10,017 nt of DNA. Origin: Trueperaceae bacterium. GTDB lineage: Bacteria > Deinococcota > Deinococci > Deinococcales > Trueperaceae. Below the pieces are notes generated by a model, which had not been told where the DNA came from, did not search any database, and worked only from the letters and a program-made list of their open reading frames with translations. Made by a program: the position numbers and the translations under genes. The stretch is taken from assembly GCA_007121175.1 (NCBI GenBank), contig SKMG01000131.1, forward strand, positions 1 through 10,017, read 5' to 3'. Below, in pieces: positions 8,863 to 10,017 of the stretch (within the stretch, counting starts at the first letter, position 1; every line of letters starts with the position of its first letter).

Positions 8863-9768
8863 ATGGGGACGGTCGCGGCGGTCCGCCGCGCCACCTGGCG
8901 CGACTACCTGGTACTGACGAAGCCCAAGGTCATCAGCCTGCTGCTGCTCACCACCGTGGGTGCGATGTTCATCGCGGCGAGAGGCTTCCCCGGTCTGATC
9001 CCGCTGCTCGGCCTGATCATCGGCGGGGCGATGTCCGCCGGCGCGGCTGGCGTGTTCAACATGATCTACGACGGCGACATCGACGGCCGCATGAAGCGCA
9101 CCTCGCTGCGTCCGACCGTGACGCAGGTGGTGTCGACGCGTGACGCGCTGCTGTTCGGCGCCGTGCTCACGGTGCTGTCGTTCGTGGTGATCTGGGGCGC
9201 CTCGAACCTGCTGGCGGCGCTGCTGTCGTGGTCAGGGATCGCCTTCTACGTCGTGATCTACACGATCTGGCTCAAGCGCACCACCTGGCAGAACATCGTG
9301 ATCGGCGGCGCCGCCGGAGCCATACCGCCGCTGGTCGGTTGGGCCGCCGTCACCGGCGAGCTGTCGCTGCTGGCCTGGGGGCTGTTCGCGCTGGTGTTCC
9401 TCTGGACGCCGGTCCACTTCTGGGCGTTGGCGCTGATGATCAAGGACGACTACGCCAAGGTGGGTGTCCCGATGGCGCCGCTGGTGATCGGCGAACGCGC
9501 GACGGTCATGCAGATGGTCATGTACGCCGCGCTGACGATCCTGCTCACCGTCATCCCCTTCGCGCTGCAGGAGTTCTCGATTGCCTACTTCCTGGCGGCA
9601 CTGGCGCTCAACCTGGTGCTGGCGCTGCGAGTGGCACGGCTCTTCGCGCTCGTCCGGCGCGGCGTCTCCGTCGACCGCGCCAGCGCGCTGCCGGTGTACA
9701 AGTACTCGATGCTCTACCTGGCCCTGCTGTTCTTGTCGATGGCCATGGACCGGGCGCTGTTCGCCTGA
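8863..9768 (+). CDS. ctaB: Protoheme IX farnesyltransferase (heme O synthase)
   Basis: UbiA-family membrane prenyltransferase that adds farnesyl from farnesyl diphosphate to heme B, making heme O, the substrate of CtaA. The 301 residues carry the prenyltransferase Asp-rich motif [19 protein letters not shown] at 66-84 (Asn66, Asp70, Asp74). The second conserved loop is [12 protein letters not shown] at 133-144, followed by [18 protein letters not shown], and a third block is [20 protein letters not shown] at 185-204. About eight or nine hydrophobic segments are present. ATG 8863 is preferred over an in-frame GTG at 8854: GGAG at 8849-8852 is ten bases from the ATG but only one from the GTG. 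The GTG would overlap the end of ctaA. Either way the genes are probably translationally coupled. Confidence 0.96.
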   Translation: MGTVAAVRRATWRDYLVLTKPKVISLLLLTTVGAMFIAARGFPGLIPLLGLIIGGAMSAGAAGVFNMIYDGDIDGRMKRTSLRPTVTQVVSTRDALLFGAVLTVLSFVVIWGASNLLAALLSWSGIAFYVVIYTIWLKRTTWQNIVIGGAAGAIPPLVGWAAVTGELSLLAWGLFALVFLWTPVHFWALALMIKDDYAKVGVPMAPLVIGERATVMQMVMYAALTILLTVIPFALQEFSIAYFLAALALNLVLALRVARLFALVRRGVSVDRASALPVYKYSMLYLALLFLSMAMDRALFA

Positions 9769-9770
9769 GT

Positions 9771-10017
9771 ATGGACGCCGCCGACCGCGGATCGAGCTGG
9801 CGCACGCTGCTGAGCCCCGCCTGGCTCGCGGGGCACCTGCTGGCGTTGGCGGTCGTGGTGTCGTTCAGTAGTTTCGGGGCCTGGCAGCTCAACCGCCACG
9901 CCGAGCGCATGGCACGCAACGAGATCGTGGCGGAACGCCTGGACGCGGATCCCGTGAGCCTCGAGCAGGCGCTGCGCTGGGCGCGAGACGACCCGGCGCG
10001 CGCCGAGAGCGGCGCGG
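9771..10017 (+). CDS. SURF1-family cytochrome c oxidase assembly protein, 3' end beyond the window
   Basis: The first 82 codons are visible. SURF1 (Shy1 in yeast) is a membrane protein that helps insert heme A into subunit I of cytochrome c oxidase. The sequence starts with a short N-terminal region, then a membrane segment around residues 18-35 (AWLAGHLLALAVVVSFSS). The family hallmark FGAWQLNRHAERMARNEIV follows, matching the G-x-W-Q-l-x-R pattern seen just after the first membrane helix in SURF1. The start is ATG 9771, two bases after the ctaB stop; no strong Shine-Dalgarno is visible, so coupling to ctaB is likely. Position directly after ctaA and ctaB supports the call. The C-terminal membrane helix cannot be checked. 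Confidence 0.82.
   Translation, partial: MDAADRGSSWRTLLSPAWLAGHLLALAVVVSFSSFGAWQLNRHAERMARNEIVAERLDADPVSLEQALRWARDDPARAESGA

Overview
The window is GC-rich, tightly packed bacterial chromosome carrying ordinary core genes and no sign of mobile DNA. The gene set points to Deinococcota, possibly a Trueperaceae- or Deinococcus-like lineage. The clues are a GlnRS that continues past its normal C-terminus into an Ala-rich linker (as in Deinococcus GlnRS, which carries a YqeY-type tail), a short Thermus-length EF-Ts, and CtaA, CtaB and SURF1 homologues side by side. This assignment is inference; no rRNA is present to settle it.

Positions 1-5975 read on the minus strand as one probable operon in the order rpsB, tsf, pyrH, frr, cdsA, glnS. 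It joins translation (ribosomal protein S2, EF-Ts, ribosome recycling factor, GlnRS) with UMP kinase and CDP-diacylglycerol synthase. Gaps are 21, 6, 91, 15 and 93 bases. glnS runs off the left edge. S2 has an unusual 177-residue acidic Ala/Pro/Glu tail encoded partly by a 36-bp tandem repeat. The 270 bases upstream of rpsB contain a terminator-like inverted repeat, a second hairpin, a candidate extended -10 promoter and a leader with three possible hairpins.

Positions 6246-7436 (minus strand) encode an exported TPR protein that starts at TTG. The next 420 bases have no convincing gene. They separate it from a divergent plus-strand operon and contain several inverted repeats, including a perfect 26-bp palindrome about 45 bases before ctaA.

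Positions 7857-10017 (plus strand) encode ctaA, ctaB and the start of a SURF1-family gene, almost without gaps. CtaB farnesylates heme B to heme O, CtaA oxidises heme O to heme A, and SURF1 helps place heme A in cytochrome c oxidase, so this is a heme A supply and oxidase assembly operon of an aerobe.

I see no wholly new system here. The items most worth a second look are the S2 tail and its repeat, the palindrome before ctaA, the rpsB leader, and a His-to-Gln change in the CdsA signature. No tRNA, rRNA, CRISPR array, insertion sequence or origin was seen.
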